Assembly: GCA_045430305.1 (NCBI GenBank)
Contig: JAILXW010000001.1
Location: forward strand, 372,001 to 436,000
Direction of reading: 5' to 3'
Length of the DNA stretch: 64,000 nucleotides
Origin: Agarilytica sp045430305
Lineage (GTDB): Bacteria > Pseudomonadota > Gammaproteobacteria > Pseudomonadales > Cellvibrionaceae
Shown here one piece after another: positions 19,270-29,875 of the stretch. Within the stretch, counting starts at the first letter, position 1. Each line of letters opens with the position of its first letter. A program made the translations under genes and the position numbers. The notes beneath the pieces were generated by a model. It saw only the letters and a program-made list of their open reading frames with translations, ran no database searches and was not told the origin of the DNA.

Positions 19270-20613
19270 ATGATCAAGATCCGTCGTGGATTGGATTTAC
19301 CAATAACCGGGGTTCCCCGGCAGTCCATCGAGGATGGTCCCACCGTTCGCTCCGTCGCAGTCATTGGATACGATTACCATGGGATGAAACCCACCATGGC
19401 GGTTCAGGTCGGCGATAAAGTGAAACTAGGGCAAGTCCTCTTTACCGATAAAAAAACACCCGGTGTTCAGTACACCGCTCCTGCTGCAGGCACGGTTTCG
19501 GCCGTTAATCGTGGCAATCAACGCGTACTGCAAAGTGTCGTGATTGATGTAGAAGGAGATGAGGCAGAAAACTTCAAAAGCTACGATGTGACCCAACTGG
19601 GTTCAATCGAGCGGCAAGAAGTTGTCGACAATCTGGTGCAGTCTGGACTTTGGACGGCGTTGCGAACACGTCCGTACAGTAAAGTACCCGCTATCGACAG
19701 TGCTCCAAAAGCGATATTCGTATCCACTATGGATACCAACCCGCTCGCAGCTGACCCACAGGTGATATTGGCTGAGAAAGCCGATCAGTTCACTAACGGC
19801 TTGGCAGTTTTATCTCGTCTTACCGAAGGTAAAGTCTTTGTGTGTCATGCGGAAGGTGCAGACATTCCAAGTAGTGGATTGGAAAATGTGCAGTACGAAA
19901 CGTTTGGTGGCATTCACCCTGCGGGCAATGTTGGAACACACATTCATCACTTGGCGCCAGTAAGTGCAGAAAAATTCGTTTGGACCTGCGGGTATCAAGA
20001 TGTAGCTGCAATTGGTGAACTATTCACTACGGGTCAATTGAATACTGAGCGCGTGGTGTCTCTCGCTGGGCCTCAAATTGAAGATCCTCGTCTTGTGCGC
20101 ACACGTGTTGGCGCAAGTTTGGAAGAGCTTGCGGCAGGCCAGATGAAAAGTGGTGAAAATCGCTTGGTTTCCGGTTCTGTATTCGGCGGTCGCAATGCCT
20201 ATGGGCCGATGGCGTTCTTGGGCCGTTATCACAACCAAGTGAGCGTATTAAAAGAAGGGCGTGAGCGCCCGTTCTTGCACTACGTTCAGCCAGGCTTTGA
20301 TCGTTTTTCTGTGCTTTCAATATACATCTCCAAATTGTTTGGTGGTAAGAAATACAACTTCACCACATCTACTAACGGTAGTGAGCGTGCCATGGTTCCT
20401 GTTGGCGCATACGAAAAAGTGATGCCGCTCGATATTTTGCCTACTCAACTGCTTCGCGCATTAATTGTAGGTGACACCGATACAGCGCAAAAACTTGGCT
20501 GTTTAGAATTAGATGAAGAGGACCTTGGCTTGTGTACCTTCGTTTGCCCCGGCAAATACGAATACGGTCCAATCCTTCGCGACAATCTCACGCGCATTGA
20601 GAAGGAGGGCTAA
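19270..20613 (+). CDS. nqrA: Na+-NQR subunit A
   Basis: This is a 447-residue cytoplasmic subunit of the Na+-pumping NADH:quinone oxidoreductase. It starts [14 protein letters not shown], with the conserved N-terminal PxVGxKVKLGQ region and [18 protein letters not shown], and it holds the quinone/ligand module. Length is typical (about 446). It is the first of six nqr genes packed without gaps (NqrA stop to NqrB start is 2 bases). The ATG follows AGGCGAAG. Confidence 0.95.
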   Translation: MIKIRRGLDLPITGVPRQSIEDGPTVRSVAVIGYDYHGMKPTMAVQVGDKVKLGQVLFTDKKTPGVQYTAPAAGTVSAVNRGNQRVLQSVVIDVEGDEAENFKSYDVTQLGSIERQEVVDNLVQSGLWTALRTRPYSKVPAIDSAPKAIFVSTMDTNPLAADPQVILAEKADQFTNGLAVLSRLTEGKVFVCHAEGADIPSSGLENVQYETFGGIHPAGNVGTHIHHLAPVSAEKFVWTCGYQDVAAIGELFTTGQLNTERVVSLAGPQIEDPRLVRTRVGASLEELAAGQMKSGENRLVSGSVFGGRNAYGPMAFLGRYHNQVSVLKEGRERPFLHYVQPGFDRFSVLSIYISKLFGGKKYNFTTSTNGSERAMVPVGAYEKVMPLDILPTQLLRALIVGDTDTAQKLGCLELDEEDLGLCTFVCPGKYEYGPILRDNLTRIEKEG

Positions 20614-20615
20614 GC

Positions 20616-21821
20616 ATGAAAGCATTACGTAAATTATTTGATGATATGGAGCCGCTATTCCATAAAGGCGGAAAATATGAAAATTGGTACGCGCTTTACG
20701 AAGCGGTTGACACGGTTTTCTATCAACCCAATACCGTAACGCGCTCAACTGCGCATGTGCGCGATGGCATCGACCTTAAACGCATCATGATCACTGTTTG
20801 GGCCTGTGCTTTTCCCGCCATGTTTTACGGCATGTACAACCTGGGGTTCCAAAGCAATACCATTTTGGCAGAAATGGGCGCAACAGGAATTGAAGGTTGG
20901 CGCGGCGCGCTTATCGCGATGCTGGCAGGCCACGACGCTTCCAGCTTGTGGGACAACTTCATATACGGAGCCGTTTTCTTTGTTCCTATATATGCCACGG
21001 TGTTTATTGTTGGTGGTTTTTGGGAAGTGCTCTTTGCCATGAAGCGTGGTCACGAAATTAATGAAGGGTTCTTCGTTACTTCGATTTTATTCGCGCTTAC
21101 ATGCCCGCCAAGTTTGCCGCTCTGGCAAGCAGCGCTAGGTATTAGCTTTGGTGTTGTCATTGGTAAAGAAGTGTTTGGTGGCACGGGTAAAAACTTCCTT
21201 AACCCCGCACTTACTGGTCGTGCGTTCCTTTTCTTCGCTTACCCTGCATATATGTCAGGCGACGCGGTATGGACCGGCGTAGACGGTTATACCGGTGCAA
21301 CAGCCCTAAGTGTTGCTGCGCAAGAAGGTATGGTTGCTCTTCAAGGCCAAATGACATGGTTCGATGGCTTTATCGGCAACATGCATGGTTCAGTTGGTGA
21401 AGTTTCTACTTTAGCGATTGCTCTGGGTGGTCTGGTTCTGATGTTTATGGGCATTGCCTCTTGGCGCATCGTTGTTGGTGTTTTCGTTGGTGCGGCCATT
21501 ACTTCACTGCTTTACGGAGCAGTCGGGGATCATGAGTCCAACCCGATGTTTGCTATGCCTTTCTACTGGCATTTTGTGTTGGGCGGTTTTGCCTTTGGTG
21601 CGTTCTTTATGGCGACTGATCCGGTATCTGCTTCAATGACAAATGCAGGTAAATGGTGGTTTGGTGGTTTAATTGGCTTCATGGTCATTACCATTCGGGT
21701 TGTGAACCCGGCTTTCCCAGAGGGCATGATGTTGGCCATTATCTTCGCCAATTTATTTTCGCCGCTGATCGATCACTTCGTGGTCCAATCTAATGTTAAG
21801 AGGAGACTGGCGCGTGGCTAA
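20616..21821 (+). CDS. nqrB: Na+-NQR subunit B
   Basis: This 401-residue integral-membrane subunit has about ten hydrophobic helices. It carries a covalent FMN: the attachment motif TGAT (residues 226-229, within GYTGATALS) is visible, with Thr229 as the expected flavin-linked residue, to be loaded by ApbE. Gly-rich conserved turns are [18 protein letters not shown] and [18 protein letters not shown]. It overlaps nqrC by 8 bases (GTGGCTAA), a sign of coupled translation. Confidence 0.95.
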   Translation: MKALRKLFDDMEPLFHKGGKYENWYALYEAVDTVFYQPNTVTRSTAHVRDGIDLKRIMITVWACAFPAMFYGMYNLGFQSNTILAEMGATGIEGWRGALIAMLAGHDASSLWDNFIYGAVFFVPIYATVFIVGGFWEVLFAMKRGHEINEGFFVTSILFALTCPPSLPLWQAALGISFGVVIGKEVFGGTGKNFLNPALTGRAFLFFAYPAYMSGDAVWTGVDGYTGATALSVAAQEGMVALQGQMTWFDGFIGNMHGSVGEVSTLAIALGGLVLMFMGIASWRIVVGVFVGAAITSLLYGAVGDHESNPMFAMPFYWHFVLGGFAFGAFFMATDPVSASMTNAGKWWFGGLIGFMVITIRVVNPAFPEGMMLAIIFANLFSPLIDHFVVQSNVKRRLARG

Positions 21822-22587
21822 TAAAGATACTGTTACAAAAACCATTTCGGTTGCTTTTATTCTGTGCGTTGTCTGTTCGATTATTGTTTCAATGGCAGCA
21901 GTGCAATTACGACCCGCTCAAAAAGCGAATAAAGCACTCGATATTCAAGTTAACATCTTAAAGGCAGCTGGTTTGTACGAAGCCGGTGCCGATATCGACG
22001 AGGCTTTCGAATCTATCGAAACTAAACTGGTCGACCTTTCTACCGGTAAATTTAGCGAAGAATTAGAAGTCGTAAGTTATGACCAAATAAAAGCAGCTAA
22101 AAATACAAGCTTAAGCGATGAACTTTCTTCTGAAGACGATATTGCGAGCCTAAGTCGTCGTGAAAAGTACGCGAAAGTGTATGTTGTGAACGGTGAACAA
22201 GGCATCGAAAAAATAGTGCTTCCCATTCGTGGCTATGGCCTTTGGTCAACGCTAAAAGGGTTTATTGCTTTGGAATCTGATTTAAACACGGTTGTGGGTT
22301 TAGGCTACTACGAGCATGGCGAAACGCCAGGGCTTGGTGGTGAAGTTGATAACCCTCGTTGGAAAGGTGTTTGGCCAGGTAAAAAAGTGTACAGCGCTGA
22401 CGGTTCTGTTGCTTTAAGTGTAATTAAAGGCATTGTGTCTGAAACAACACCTAACGCAGAGCACAAAGTAGATGGTTTAAGTGGTGCGACGCTAACCAGT
22501 GATGGTGTCGACTACATGGTGAAATTCTGGTTGGGTGATATGGGTTATGCACCTTTCCTTACGAATTTGAAAAATGGGGAGGCCTAA
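21814..22587 (+). CDS. nqrC: Na+-NQR subunit C
   Basis: This is a 257-residue membrane-anchored flavoprotein subunit. I prefer the GTG at 21814 (after GAGGAG) over the ATG at 21793. It gives [26 protein letters not shown], one N-terminal helix, and the usual length. The large periplasmic domain ends with the covalent FMN motif SGATLTS (Thr226). Glu/Asp-rich segments before it and [12 protein letters not shown] are typical. It is within the nqr operon, with 3 bases to nqrD. Confidence 0.94.
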   Translation: MANKDTVTKTISVAFILCVVCSIIVSMAAVQLRPAQKANKALDIQVNILKAAGLYEAGADIDEAFESIETKLVDLSTGKFSEELEVVSYDQIKAAKNTSLSDELSSEDDIASLSRREKYAKVYVVNGEQGIEKIVLPIRGYGLWSTLKGFIALESDLNTVVGLGYYEHGETPGLGGEVDNPRWKGVWPGKKVYSADGSVALSVIKGIVSETTPNAEHKVDGLSGATLTSDGVDYMVKFWLGDMGYAPFLTNLKNGEA

Positions 22588-22590
22588 GCC

Positions 22591-23250
22591 ATGAAAGTTA
22601 AAGAGTTATTATTTAAACCCATTCTCGACAACAACCCCATTGCGCTTCAAATTCTCGGAATTTGTTCTGCTCTGGCGGTTACTTCAAAACTTAGCGTCAC
22701 GGTGGTGATGTGTATCGCACTTACCTGTGTTACTGCGTTATCGAATTTCTTTGTGGCGCTTATTCGCAATCAAATTCCTAGCAGCATCCGTATTATCGTC
22801 CAAATGACAATTATCGCGTCATTGGTGATTTTGGTTGACCAAATCTTGAAGGCAGTTGCATACGATATTAGTAAGCAGCTTTCAGTTTTTGTTGGCTTAA
22901 TCATTACCAACTGTATCGTAATGGGGCGTGCTGAAGCTTTCGCTATGAAAAACCCACCTTTACCAAGCTTGCTAGATGGTATTGGAAACGGTTTGGGTTA
23001 TAGCGCGTTACTTCTTGTGCTTGCAGTGGTTCGAGAGCTGTTCGGTAGTGGCAAACTTTATGGTTACGAAATTTTGCCTCTGTCTACTGAAGGTGGTTGG
23101 TACGTCAGTAACGGTATGTTCTTAATGCCGCCAAGTGCTTTCTTCCTAATTGGTTTAATTATTTGGGCGCTTCGCGCGTATAAGAAAGATCAAGTGGAAG
23201 TTTCAGAGTTTAAAATTGCCGCTAACACTACAACGCGGGAGGCTGTGTAA
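22591..23250 (+). CDS. nqrD: Na+-NQR subunit D
   Basis: This 219-residue membrane subunit has six hydrophobic helices and belongs to the NqrDE/RnfAE family. Signatures are [19 protein letters not shown] and [22 protein letters not shown], which includes one of the paired Cys residues that form the iron site shared with NqrE. The gene ends on the start of nqrE. Confidence 0.95.
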   Translation: MKVKELLFKPILDNNPIALQILGICSALAVTSKLSVTVVMCIALTCVTALSNFFVALIRNQIPSSIRIIVQMTIIASLVILVDQILKAVAYDISKQLSVFVGLIITNCIVMGRAEAFAMKNPPLPSLLDGIGNGLGYSALLLVLAVVRELFGSGKLYGYEILPLSTEGGWYVSNGMFLMPPSAFFLIGLIIWALRAYKKDQVEVSEFKIAANTTTREAV

Positions 23251-23858
23251 TGGAACTCTTATTAAGCATTTTCACAGAATCAATATTTATACAAAATATG
23301 GCGCTTTCCTACTTTCTAGGAATGTGTACGTTTTTAGCTATTTCGAAAAAAGTTGATGCTGCTATTGGTCTTGGTATCGCGGTAATCGTAGTGCTTACGA
23401 TTACGGTGCCAGTAAACAACCTCCTTAATAGTTACCTGCTTTCTGAAGGGGCATTGTCGTGGGCCGGTTTACCTAACGTCGATTTAAGTTTTCTTGGTTT
23501 GATTTCATACATCGGTGTTATCGCCGCAATTGTACAAATCATGGAAATGGTACTCGATAAATACGTACCTGCACTCTATAACGCTCTGGGTGTTTTCTTA
23601 CCGCTTATTACCGTGAACTGCGCGATATTGGGTGGTGCATTGCTTATGGTTGAGCGTGACTACAACTTTACTGAGTCTGTCGTCTTTGGCGCGGGTTCTG
23701 GTATTGGCTGGGCGCTGGCGATTGTTGCACTGGCGGGTATTCGTGAAAAATTAAAATATAGCGATGTACCTGAAGGTTTGCAGGGCTTGGGTATTACCTT
23801 TATCACCGTTGGCTTGATGTCTCTTGGCTTCATGGCTTTCGGTGGCATCAAACTTTAG
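23250..23858 (+). CDS. nqrE: Na+-NQR subunit E
   Basis: This 202-residue membrane subunit is homologous to NqrD/RnfA. It begins [30 protein letters not shown], and has a second Cys-bearing helix [21 protein letters not shown]. With NqrD it forms the iron centre and the Na+ pathway. It overlaps NqrD by one base, and 17 bases separate it from nqrF. Confidence 0.95.
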   Translation: MELLLSIFTESIFIQNMALSYFLGMCTFLAISKKVDAAIGLGIAVIVVLTITVPVNNLLNSYLLSEGALSWAGLPNVDLSFLGLISYIGVIAAIVQIMEMVLDKYVPALYNALGVFLPLITVNCAILGGALLMVERDYNFTESVVFGAGSGIGWALAIVALAGIREKLKYSDVPEGLQGLGITFITVGLMSLGFMAFGGIKL

Positions 23859-23875
23859 GGCGAGGTTAGATTGAT

Positions 23876-25099
23876 ATGAGTTTAGAGATTTATCTTGGCG
23901 TTGGCATGTTCACAGTCATCGTACTCGCTTTGGTTGGCATCATCCTAAGTGCACGTGCGAAACTTGTAAGCAGCGGCGATGTTCAAATTGTTGTAAATAA
24001 CGAAAAAACGATCACAGTGCCTGCGGGCGGTAAACTAATGCAAACACTGGCAGCAGCAGATTTGTTTTTGCCTTCTGCGTGTGGTGGTGGTGGTAGTTGT
24101 CAGCAATGTACTTGTGTTATCACTGATGGTGGTGGTTCATTACTACCGACCGAAGAGTCTGCATTTACTAAACGTGAAGCCGCAGAAGGTAAGCGTTTGA
24201 GTTGTCAGGTTCCTGTTAAGCAAGACATGAAAATAGAAGTACCCGAAGAGGTCTTCGGTGTTAAGCAGTGGGAATGTACGGTTGAGTCGAACCCTAACGT
24301 TGCGACGTTTATTAAGGAATTAACGCTTAAGTTGCCGGAAGGTGAGAATGTTGACTTCCGTGCAGGTGGTTATGTTCAGTTAGAAGCGCCACCACACCAC
24401 GTGAAATATTCTGACTTTGAAATTGAAGAAGAATACCGTGGCGACTGGGAACGTTTTGGTTTCTTTAATATGGAATCCAAAGTCACAGAGCCTGTCATTC
24501 GCGCGTATTCCATGGCGAACTATCCTGAAGAAAAAGGTTTGGTGAAGTTTAATATTCGTATTGCTACTCCACCGCCTCGCACTCAGGGAATTCCACCAGG
24601 GCAAATGTCATCTTACGTCTTTAACTTGAAGCAAGGCGACAAAATTACCGTTTATGGTCCGTTTGGTGAATTCTTCGCTAAAGAAACCGATGCAGAAATG
24701 GTATTTGTCGGTGGTGGTGCTGGTATGGCGCCAATGCGTTCGCACATTTTCGACCAGCTTCGCAGAATCAATACCGATCGTAAAATTTCATTTTGGTACG
24801 GCGCTCGCTCTTTGCGCGAACTGTTTTATCAAGATGAGTACGACACGTTAGCGAACGAGAACGATAATTTTGATTGGCATATCGCTTTGTCAGACCCCCA
24901 GCCAGAAGATAACTGGGAAGGTCTAACTGGCTTTATTCATAACGTACTCTACGAAAACTACTTGAAAGATCACCCAGCGCCTGAAGATTGTGAATTCTAC
25001 ATGTGTGGTCCTCCCATGATGAACTCTGCTGTGATCAAGATGTTGAAAGATCTTGGTGTAGAAGATGAAAATATTATGCTGGATGACTTTGGTGGTTAA
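23876..25099 (+). CDS. nqrF: Na+-NQR subunit F (NADH-oxidising)
   Basis: This is a 407-residue subunit. It has an N-terminal membrane helix, then a [2Fe-2S] ferredoxin domain with Cys69, Cys75, Cys78 and Cys110 ([13 protein letters not shown] and SCQVPV). The C-terminal ferredoxin-reductase-like half has an FAD site ([11 protein letters not shown]) and an NADH site ([27 protein letters not shown]). It accepts electrons from NADH and passes them to NqrB/C. Length is standard. A strong hairpin follows within apbE. Confidence 0.96.
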   Translation: MSLEIYLGVGMFTVIVLALVGIILSARAKLVSSGDVQIVVNNEKTITVPAGGKLMQTLAAADLFLPSACGGGGSCQQCTCVITDGGGSLLPTEESAFTKREAAEGKRLSCQVPVKQDMKIEVPEEVFGVKQWECTVESNPNVATFIKELTLKLPEGENVDFRAGGYVQLEAPPHHVKYSDFEIEEEYRGDWERFGFFNMESKVTEPVIRAYSMANYPEEKGLVKFNIRIATPPPRTQGIPPGQMSSYVFNLKQGDKITVYGPFGEFFAKETDAEMVFVGGGAGMAPMRSHIFDQLRRINTDRKISFWYGARSLRELFYQDEYDTLANENDNFDWHIALSDPQPEDNWEGLTGFIHNVLYENYLKDHPAPEDCEFYMCGPPMMNSAVIKMLKDLGVEDENIMLDDFGG

Positions 25100-25108
25100 T
25101 TAACTTCT

Positions 25109-26170
25109 ATGTCGTTAGTTTTACTAAAGCCAATAAAAAAAATTAAAAAAAGGCCGGTTATGCTGGCCTTTTTTTGTTTGGTAGTTTTATTTGGCTGTAG
25201 TAAAAAAACTGGGCGTGAGCCTGAAAACCTACTGTGGGTGTTCAATGGCGGCACCATGGGAACAACCTATTCGGTCAAGGTTTCGGTAGACCCATCTGTG
25301 CCCAAAGAAGAAAAGGAGCTGGCTGCGGAAATAGAGCAAACGCTTTTAGACTTCAATCAAATTATGTCGACTTATATCGAGGGTTCTGAGTTATCTAGCC
25401 TGAACAAAGCGCCCGTTGGTGAGTGGCTTTCGATAAGTGAAGCACTAACTAAGGTGCTCGATATTAGTGCTGCGGTATATATTCAGTCTGACGGGGCTTT
25501 TGATATTACCGTAGGCCCATTAGTGAACTTGTGGGGCTTTGGGCCGGAAAGTATTACTCGTGTGCCGAGTGATGCCGATATTGATGCCGTTCAACATCGT
25601 ATTGGTATGAAATTAATACAGCGCAGAAAAGGGCAGTTAAAAAAGCTTAATGACGTGTATATTGATTTATCTGCAGTAGCTAAAGGCTATGCAGCTGACG
25701 TGGTTGCGTCTTTGTTAGAGTCGCATGGTATTCATAATTATATGGTGGAAATTGGTGGCGAATTAAAAATTCGAGGCCACAACCCTGTTGGGAATACATG
25801 GACCATAGGCATAGAAAAACCCACGCTAGGGCATTCCGGGGCATTGCAAAAGTTAACTGGAGACAACATTGCGATAGCAACCTCTGGTGACTATCGCAAT
25901 TATTATGAAAAAGACGGGGTGAGAATTTCACATACCATAAACCCTGTTAGCGGTAAGCCGATAAGCCATAAACTTGTGTCAGTGACAGTCGTAACGGAAC
26001 GTGGTGGCTATGCAGATGCCTACGCGACAGCATTAAATGTGCTCGGGCCAGATAAGGGTTTGGCATTGGCTAAGCAGCAAAAGTTGGCTGCGTTTTTTAT
26101 TATTAGAGACGGCGAAAGCTATCGTTTTGAAGAAACACAACTTTTTAGAAAATATACGCTCGATAAGTAG
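25109..26170 (+). CDS. apbE: FAD:protein FMN transferase ApbE
   Basis: This is a 353-residue lipoprotein. The N-terminus is basic (KPIKKIKKRP), followed by a hydrophobic core and the lipobox LFGC (Cys30). It attaches FMN to Thr in NqrB and NqrC from FAD, outside the cytoplasmic membrane. Family motifs are FNGGTMGTTYSVKV, ISAAVYIQSDGAFDITVGPLVNLWGFGP, VYIDLSAVAKGYAAD, and ISHTINPVSGKPI. It follows nqrF by 9 bases, as usual in this operon type. The intrinsic-terminator-like hairpin in its signal-peptide codons is unusual (see finding). An alternative start is the ATG at 25160, in the hairpin loop. Confidence 0.93.
   Translation: MSLVLLKPIKKIKKRPVMLAFFCLVVLFGCSKKTGREPENLLWVFNGGTMGTTYSVKVSVDPSVPKEEKELAAEIEQTLLDFNQIMSTYIEGSELSSLNKAPVGEWLSISEALTKVLDISAAVYIQSDGAFDITVGPLVNLWGFGPESITRVPSDADIDAVQHRIGMKLIQRRKGQLKKLNDVYIDLSAVAKGYAADVVASLLESHGIHNYMVEIGGELKIRGHNPVGNTWTIGIEKPTLGHSGALQKLTGDNIAIATSGDYRNYYEKDGVRISHTINPVSGKPISHKLVSVTVVTERGGYADAYATALNVLGPDKGLALAKQQKLAAFFIIRDGESYRFEETQLFRKYTLDK
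25145..25175 (+). terminator. Terminator-like hairpin within the apbE start
   Basis: AAAAAAAGGCC (25145-25155) pairs with GGCCTTTTTTT (25165-25175); G-C pairs also join GGCCGG and CTGGCC around a TTATG loop. The 3' side is seven Ts. It has all the parts of a rho-independent terminator, yet lies inside codons 13-23 of apbE, 46 bases after nqrF. Translation from 25109 would probably open it. Confidence 0.6.
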
Positions 26171-26180
26171 TAGGTGATGT

Positions 26181-26432
26181 ATGACAGTATTCCTTTTAAG
26201 CTTCGTGATCATTGCTTTGTTGATTGCCGGAATGGCCATTGGCGTGATTGTTTCAAACAAACCCATAAAAGGTTCTTGTGGTGGAATGACCGCGCTTGGG
26301 ATCGACACCGAATGTGATATTTGTGGTGGCGACCCCAAGAAATGTGATGAAGAAAATGCGTCAGACACCGATAAAGGCGTATCTGACCTCGCGTATGAAG
26401 TTTCCAATAAAGTAGAAGATAAAACGGGTTAA
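26181..26432 (+). CDS. nqrM: Na+-NQR maturation protein NqrM
   Basis: This is an 83-residue DUF539 protein. One N-terminal membrane helix (VFLLSFVIIALLIAGMAIGVI) precedes a Cys-rich tail (SCGGMTALGIDTECDICGG, KKCDE) with four-plus Cys residues. NqrM helps build the iron centre between NqrD and NqrE. It lies 10 bases after apbE, as in other nqr loci. Confidence 0.93.
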   Translation: MTVFLLSFVIIALLIAGMAIGVIVSNKPIKGSCGGMTALGIDTECDICGGDPKKCDEENASDTDKGVSDLAYEVSNKVEDKTG

Positions 26433-26503
26433 TCCTTCACGCGTACATAGATACATACCTACAACGTACTAATGAACTAGGCAACTAGAGATAGTGGAAT
26501 TAC

Positions 26504-27904
26504 ATGGCGAAATTTAATTACGATGTTTTGGTAATCGGGGCGGGGCCAGCAGGTGAATCGGCAGCAATCTCAGCAGCCAAAACCGGCCTGCGTGTCGGTA
26601 TTATTGAAGACAAGGCGACGCTTGGCGGTAACTGTACACACTCCGGAACAATCCCCTCAAAAGCGCTTCGGAACGTGGTTAAGCATATTGCGCAAACACG
26701 TACACAACCAATTTTTCGAAATGTGGGTGTACTAAAAAGCCTCAGCTATCAGCAAGTGCGCGATGCTGCTATGCAGATTATTCCACAGCAAGTACGTTTA
26801 CATACCGATTTTTTGGTGAAGAATCGCGTGTGCGTTCATAAGGGTAGGGCTGAATTTATTGGCGAGAATGAAGTTGAGGTCATCGAGTCGAGCGGCATTC
26901 GTGATGTTGTGTCTGCGAAAAATTTTGTGATAACAACCGGGTCTCGACCTTATCGACCAGAAGAGGTCGACTTTAGCCACCCTAGAATTTACGACAGTGA
27001 CACCATACTTCAAATGGAGCACACGCCTCGTACGCTTATTGTATTTGGCGCAGGTGTTATTGGCTGTGAATATGCCTCTATTTTTGCCGAGCTAGGTGTA
27101 AAGGTAGATCTTATTAACGGTCGCGAGCGGCTTCTTTCGTTTTTGGATGATGAGATTTCTGACGCGCTAAGTTATCACCTGCGTGATAACGGTGTAATGG
27201 TACGGCATAGTGAAGAGCACGATATTGTCGAGCCATCCGACGGCGGCGTTACAGTAAAACTAAAATCAGGCAAACGTATTAAGGCCGATGCACTGCTCTG
27301 GTGTAATGGTCGTACCGGTAATACAGACAACATGGGCTTAGGTGTCGTCGGATTAACGGCGAATCATCGTGGCCAACTCAAGGTCGATGAAAACTATCGC
27401 ACAGACGTCCCAAATATATATGCGGCAGGAGACGTCATTGGATGGCCTAGCCTTGCAAGTGCTTCATTCGATCAAGGGCGATCAGTAGTAAGTGCAATAC
27501 TAGAAAAACCTGTTCGCTTTATTGAAGACGCGCCAACTGGAATTTATACCATTCCTGAAATTTCTTCGGTCGGCAAAACTGAAGCAGAATTAACTGAAGC
27601 GAAAATTCCCTACGAAGTGGGCCGAGCATTTTTTAAAGATACTGCTCGTGGCCAAATCGACGCTCAGAATGTTGGTATGATCAAAATTCTTTTTCATATC
27701 GATACCTTACAAATATTGGGGATGCATTGCTTTGGTTCTGAAGCGTCAGAAATTGTTCATATTGGTCAAGCGATAATGAATCAAGAAGGGGAAGCAAATA
27801 CAGTCGAGTATTTTGTGAAAACGACCTTTAATTATCCGACCATGGCGGAAGCTTATCGTGTTGCCGCATTGAATGGGTTGAATCGTTTAAATCGACGAGG
27901 CTAG
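26504..27904 (+). CDS. sthA: Soluble pyridine nucleotide transhydrogenase SthA
   Basis: This 466-residue FAD enzyme transfers hydride between NADPH and NAD+, balancing the two pools. It has the N-terminal FAD motif IGAGPAG (11-17) and [16 protein letters not shown] (42-57). It lacks the redox-active disulfide CxxxxC of lipoamide dehydrogenase, which is the mark of SthA. The NAD(P) site is [14 protein letters not shown]. The C-terminal interface domain ends [19 protein letters not shown]. Length matches the family. Confidence 0.95.
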   Translation: MAKFNYDVLVIGAGPAGESAAISAAKTGLRVGIIEDKATLGGNCTHSGTIPSKALRNVVKHIAQTRTQPIFRNVGVLKSLSYQQVRDAAMQIIPQQVRLHTDFLVKNRVCVHKGRAEFIGENEVEVIESSGIRDVVSAKNFVITTGSRPYRPEEVDFSHPRIYDSDTILQMEHTPRTLIVFGAGVIGCEYASIFAELGVKVDLINGRERLLSFLDDEISDALSYHLRDNGVMVRHSEEHDIVEPSDGGVTVKLKSGKRIKADALLWCNGRTGNTDNMGLGVVGLTANHRGQLKVDENYRTDVPNIYAAGDVIGWPSLASASFDQGRSVVSAILEKPVRFIEDAPTGIYTIPEISSVGKTEAELTEAKIPYEVGRAFFKDTARGQIDAQNVGMIKILFHIDTLQILGMHCFGSEASEIVHIGQAIMNQEGEANTVEYFVKTTFNYPTMAEAYRVAALNGLNRLNRRG

Positions 27905-27916
27905 TTACAGTCTCGA

Positions 27917-27957
27917 TAATAGCGGGGCAGAATTATAGAGGCGCTGCCCCGTGTTAT
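27917..27957. terminator. Bidirectional terminator-like hairpin
   Basis: CGGGGCAG (27923-27930) pairs with CTGCCCCG (27944-27951); flanking GATAA and TTATC extend the stem. It sits between the convergent sthA and nudJ stops, so it may end both transcripts. The T-run is short. Confidence 0.5.
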
Positions 27958-27964
27958 CTTCTAA

Positions 27965-28414
27965 TTAAAGAAAACCTTGAATATTCTCAATAGGTGACAC
28001 CTTGCCTCGGCGATACCGCTGTATGTCATTGAGTACTAGAGGGCTTCTTAAATACGCTCCTTGTTCTAAGATCTCTTCGTAGCTCATCCAAACCGCGTCA
28101 TTGATGTCTGGGTCTCGTTTCGCTTTAGTATCTACGCTTATACGATTTGCCACAAACGTGTGCCGCACATAAGTCACACCTGTTTTTTTTGCAATATATT
28201 GGCTAACACCTAAAAAACCAATCACGTGAACATGCCAGCATGTTTCTTCTAATGTTTCACGAATAGCACCTTCGACGAGTGTTTCCCCGTTTTCTAAATG
28301 GCCGGCTGGTTGGTTGAATATAGGCTGTTCAGCACTGCCTTCTTCCACCATGAGAAATTTACCTTCATGTTCAATGACGGTGGCTACAGTAATATGAGGG
28401 AGTTCATCAGTCAT
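27965..28414 (-). CDS. nudJ: Nudix phosphatase NudJ
   Basis: This 149-residue Nudix hydrolase is NudJ-like (thiamine pyrophosphate/nucleoside triphosphate phosphatase). The Nudix box runs from G38 to W60 (GHLENGE, then RETLEETCW). The final conserved Gly is replaced by Cys59, a mild oddity. It follows rluE on the minus strand, and the start overlaps the rluE stop by one base. The rluE-nudJ pair is also found in E. coli. Confidence 0.9.
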   Translation of the reverse strand: MTDELPHITVATVIEHEGKFLMVEEGSAEQPIFNQPAGHLENGETLVEGAIRETLEETCWHVHVIGFLGVSQYIAKKTGVTYVRHTFVANRISVDTKAKRDPDINDAVWMSYEEILEQGAYLRSPLVLNDIQRYRRGKVSPIENIQGFL

Positions 28415-29010
28415 TATTTTTTCTTATAAAGTCGTTTCTTGGTGTTTTTTTGTTTGGGGGCATGCACTTGTTCTTCGTGGGTTTCTCCGGGTAATAAACC
28501 TGCCAGCTGCCACGGGCCGATACTTGTACGTATTAAACGTAGAGTAGGGTAGCCTACCGCCGCAGTCATACGTCGGACTTGGCGGTTTTTACCTTCACTA
28601 ATAGTTAATTGTAGCCAAGAAGTCGGTTGGTTTTTTCTTTCGCGAATTGGTGGGTATCGGTCCCACAGTGTTGGCGTTGTTATTGGTCGTGCTTTAGCGG
28701 GGAGTGTAACCCCATCTTTTAGTTCAACGCCGCTTTCTAACTGACTGCAGCTGGCTTCATCAATTTCGCCTTCTACTTGCACCCAGTAGGTTTTTTCCAT
28801 TTTGTTTTGCGGATTACTAATACGGTGTTGAAGCTGGCCATTATTGGTGAGTAAAAGTAAGCCTTCAGAGTCATAATCTAATCTACCAGCGGCATAAAAA
28901 CCGGGGTATCGTTTAGTATCAATAAAGTCAGACAACGTTTTACGGTTTGCATCATCCGTAAATTGACTGAGTACGTTAAAGGGTTTGTTGAGTAGAAGTA
29001 GGTTGCTCAT
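28414..29010 (-). CDS. rluE: 23S rRNA pseudouridine synthase RluE
   Basis: This is a 198-residue RsuA/RluE-type enzyme; RluE modifies U2457 in 23S rRNA. The catalytic Asp is in GRLDYDSEGLLLLTNNG (Asp45), and the RNA-site basic tail has EGKNRQVRRMTAAVG. Length fits the short members lacking an S4 domain. Its C-terminus is very basic (PKQKNTKKRLYKKK). It forms an operon with nudJ. Confidence 0.92.
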   Translation of the reverse strand: MSNLLLLNKPFNVLSQFTDDANRKTLSDFIDTKRYPGFYAAGRLDYDSEGLLLLTNNGQLQHRISNPQNKMEKTYWVQVEGEIDEASCSQLESGVELKDGVTLPAKARPITTPTLWDRYPPIRERKNQPTSWLQLTISEGKNRQVRRMTAAVGYPTLRLIRTSIGPWQLAGLLPGETHEEQVHAPKQKNTKKRLYKKK

Positions 29011-29221
29011 TTCTGCCTGTTAATTATGACGCCAAAAAGGAAATATAGGCGATATTTGTGTGTTAGCTACTTAGTTGCGATTCGAAACCGTTGGCTAGTA
29101 TGGCACTAGGAAAAGCCTTACAACAATGTTAAATTGCCCTTCTCTCACAGAGATGACATAGCAAAAAGAGCTAGTAGTTGCCAAAGGCGGCCAAAGCCAA
29201 TAAGAACAGAGGGCATAGCGC

Positions 29222-29875
29222 TTGACCAAGATACTCGTCGCAGACGATCACGACCTCGTACGCATGGGGATTGTACGTATGCTAGCGGACGTAGATGGAA
29301 TTGAGGTAGTCGGCGAAGCAGAAACAGGGGAAGAGGCGGTTAAACTCGCGCGAGAAACGTCTCCTGATATTGTCCTTATGGATGTCAAAATGCCTGGCAT
29401 TGGTGGGCTCGAAGCCACACGCAAGATCCAGACTGCTTGCGGTACAGCGAAAGTCATTGCCGTAACAGCGGTGTCTGATGAACTGTTTACCGAGCGCCTT
29501 ATGAAAGCCGGTGCCTGTGGCTATGTCACAAAAGGCGCTGGGTTTGACGAAATCATTAATGCGATTAACACAGTTCTACGCGGCTCACTTTATATGAGTA
29601 GCGACATCGCCCAACAGCTGGCGTTAAAAAACTTTGGTGGTAAAGCGTTAGAGGTTTCACCGTTCGAGCAGCTTTCAGAGCGTGAATTACAAACCGCTAT
29701 TCAAATTGCACACGGCAAAAAAGTGAATCAGATTGCTGATGAGTTTTGCGTCAGCCCCAAAACGGTTAATAGTTATCGTTACCGTATCTTTGAAAAACTC
29801 GATCTTAACAGTGATGTAGAATTAGCATTGCTGGCCGTTAAGCATAAATTGCTGGACGTTGAAAACTTGTCTTAA
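29222..29875 (+). CDS. gacA: Two-component response regulator GacA/UvrY
   Basis: This is a 217-residue NarL/LuxR-type response regulator. The receiver has D8/D9, phosphorylated D54 (VLMDVKMPG) and K105 (KGAG). The C-terminal HTH is LSERELQTAIQIAHGKKVNQIADEF, then SPKTVNSYRYRIFEKL. The start is a rare TTG at 29222. It lies directly before uvrC and ends on its start codon (TAATG). This order is the familiar gacA-uvrC-pgsA cluster, in which GacA activates small RNAs that antagonise CsrA/RsmA. Confidence 0.92.
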   Translation: MTKILVADDHDLVRMGIVRMLADVDGIEVVGEAETGEEAVKLARETSPDIVLMDVKMPGIGGLEATRKIQTACGTAKVIAVTAVSDELFTERLMKAGACGYVTKGAGFDEIINAINTVLRGSLYMSSDIAQQLALKNFGGKALEVSPFEQLSERELQTAIQIAHGKKVNQIADEFCVSPKTVNSYRYRIFEKLDLNSDVELALLAVKHKLLDVENLS

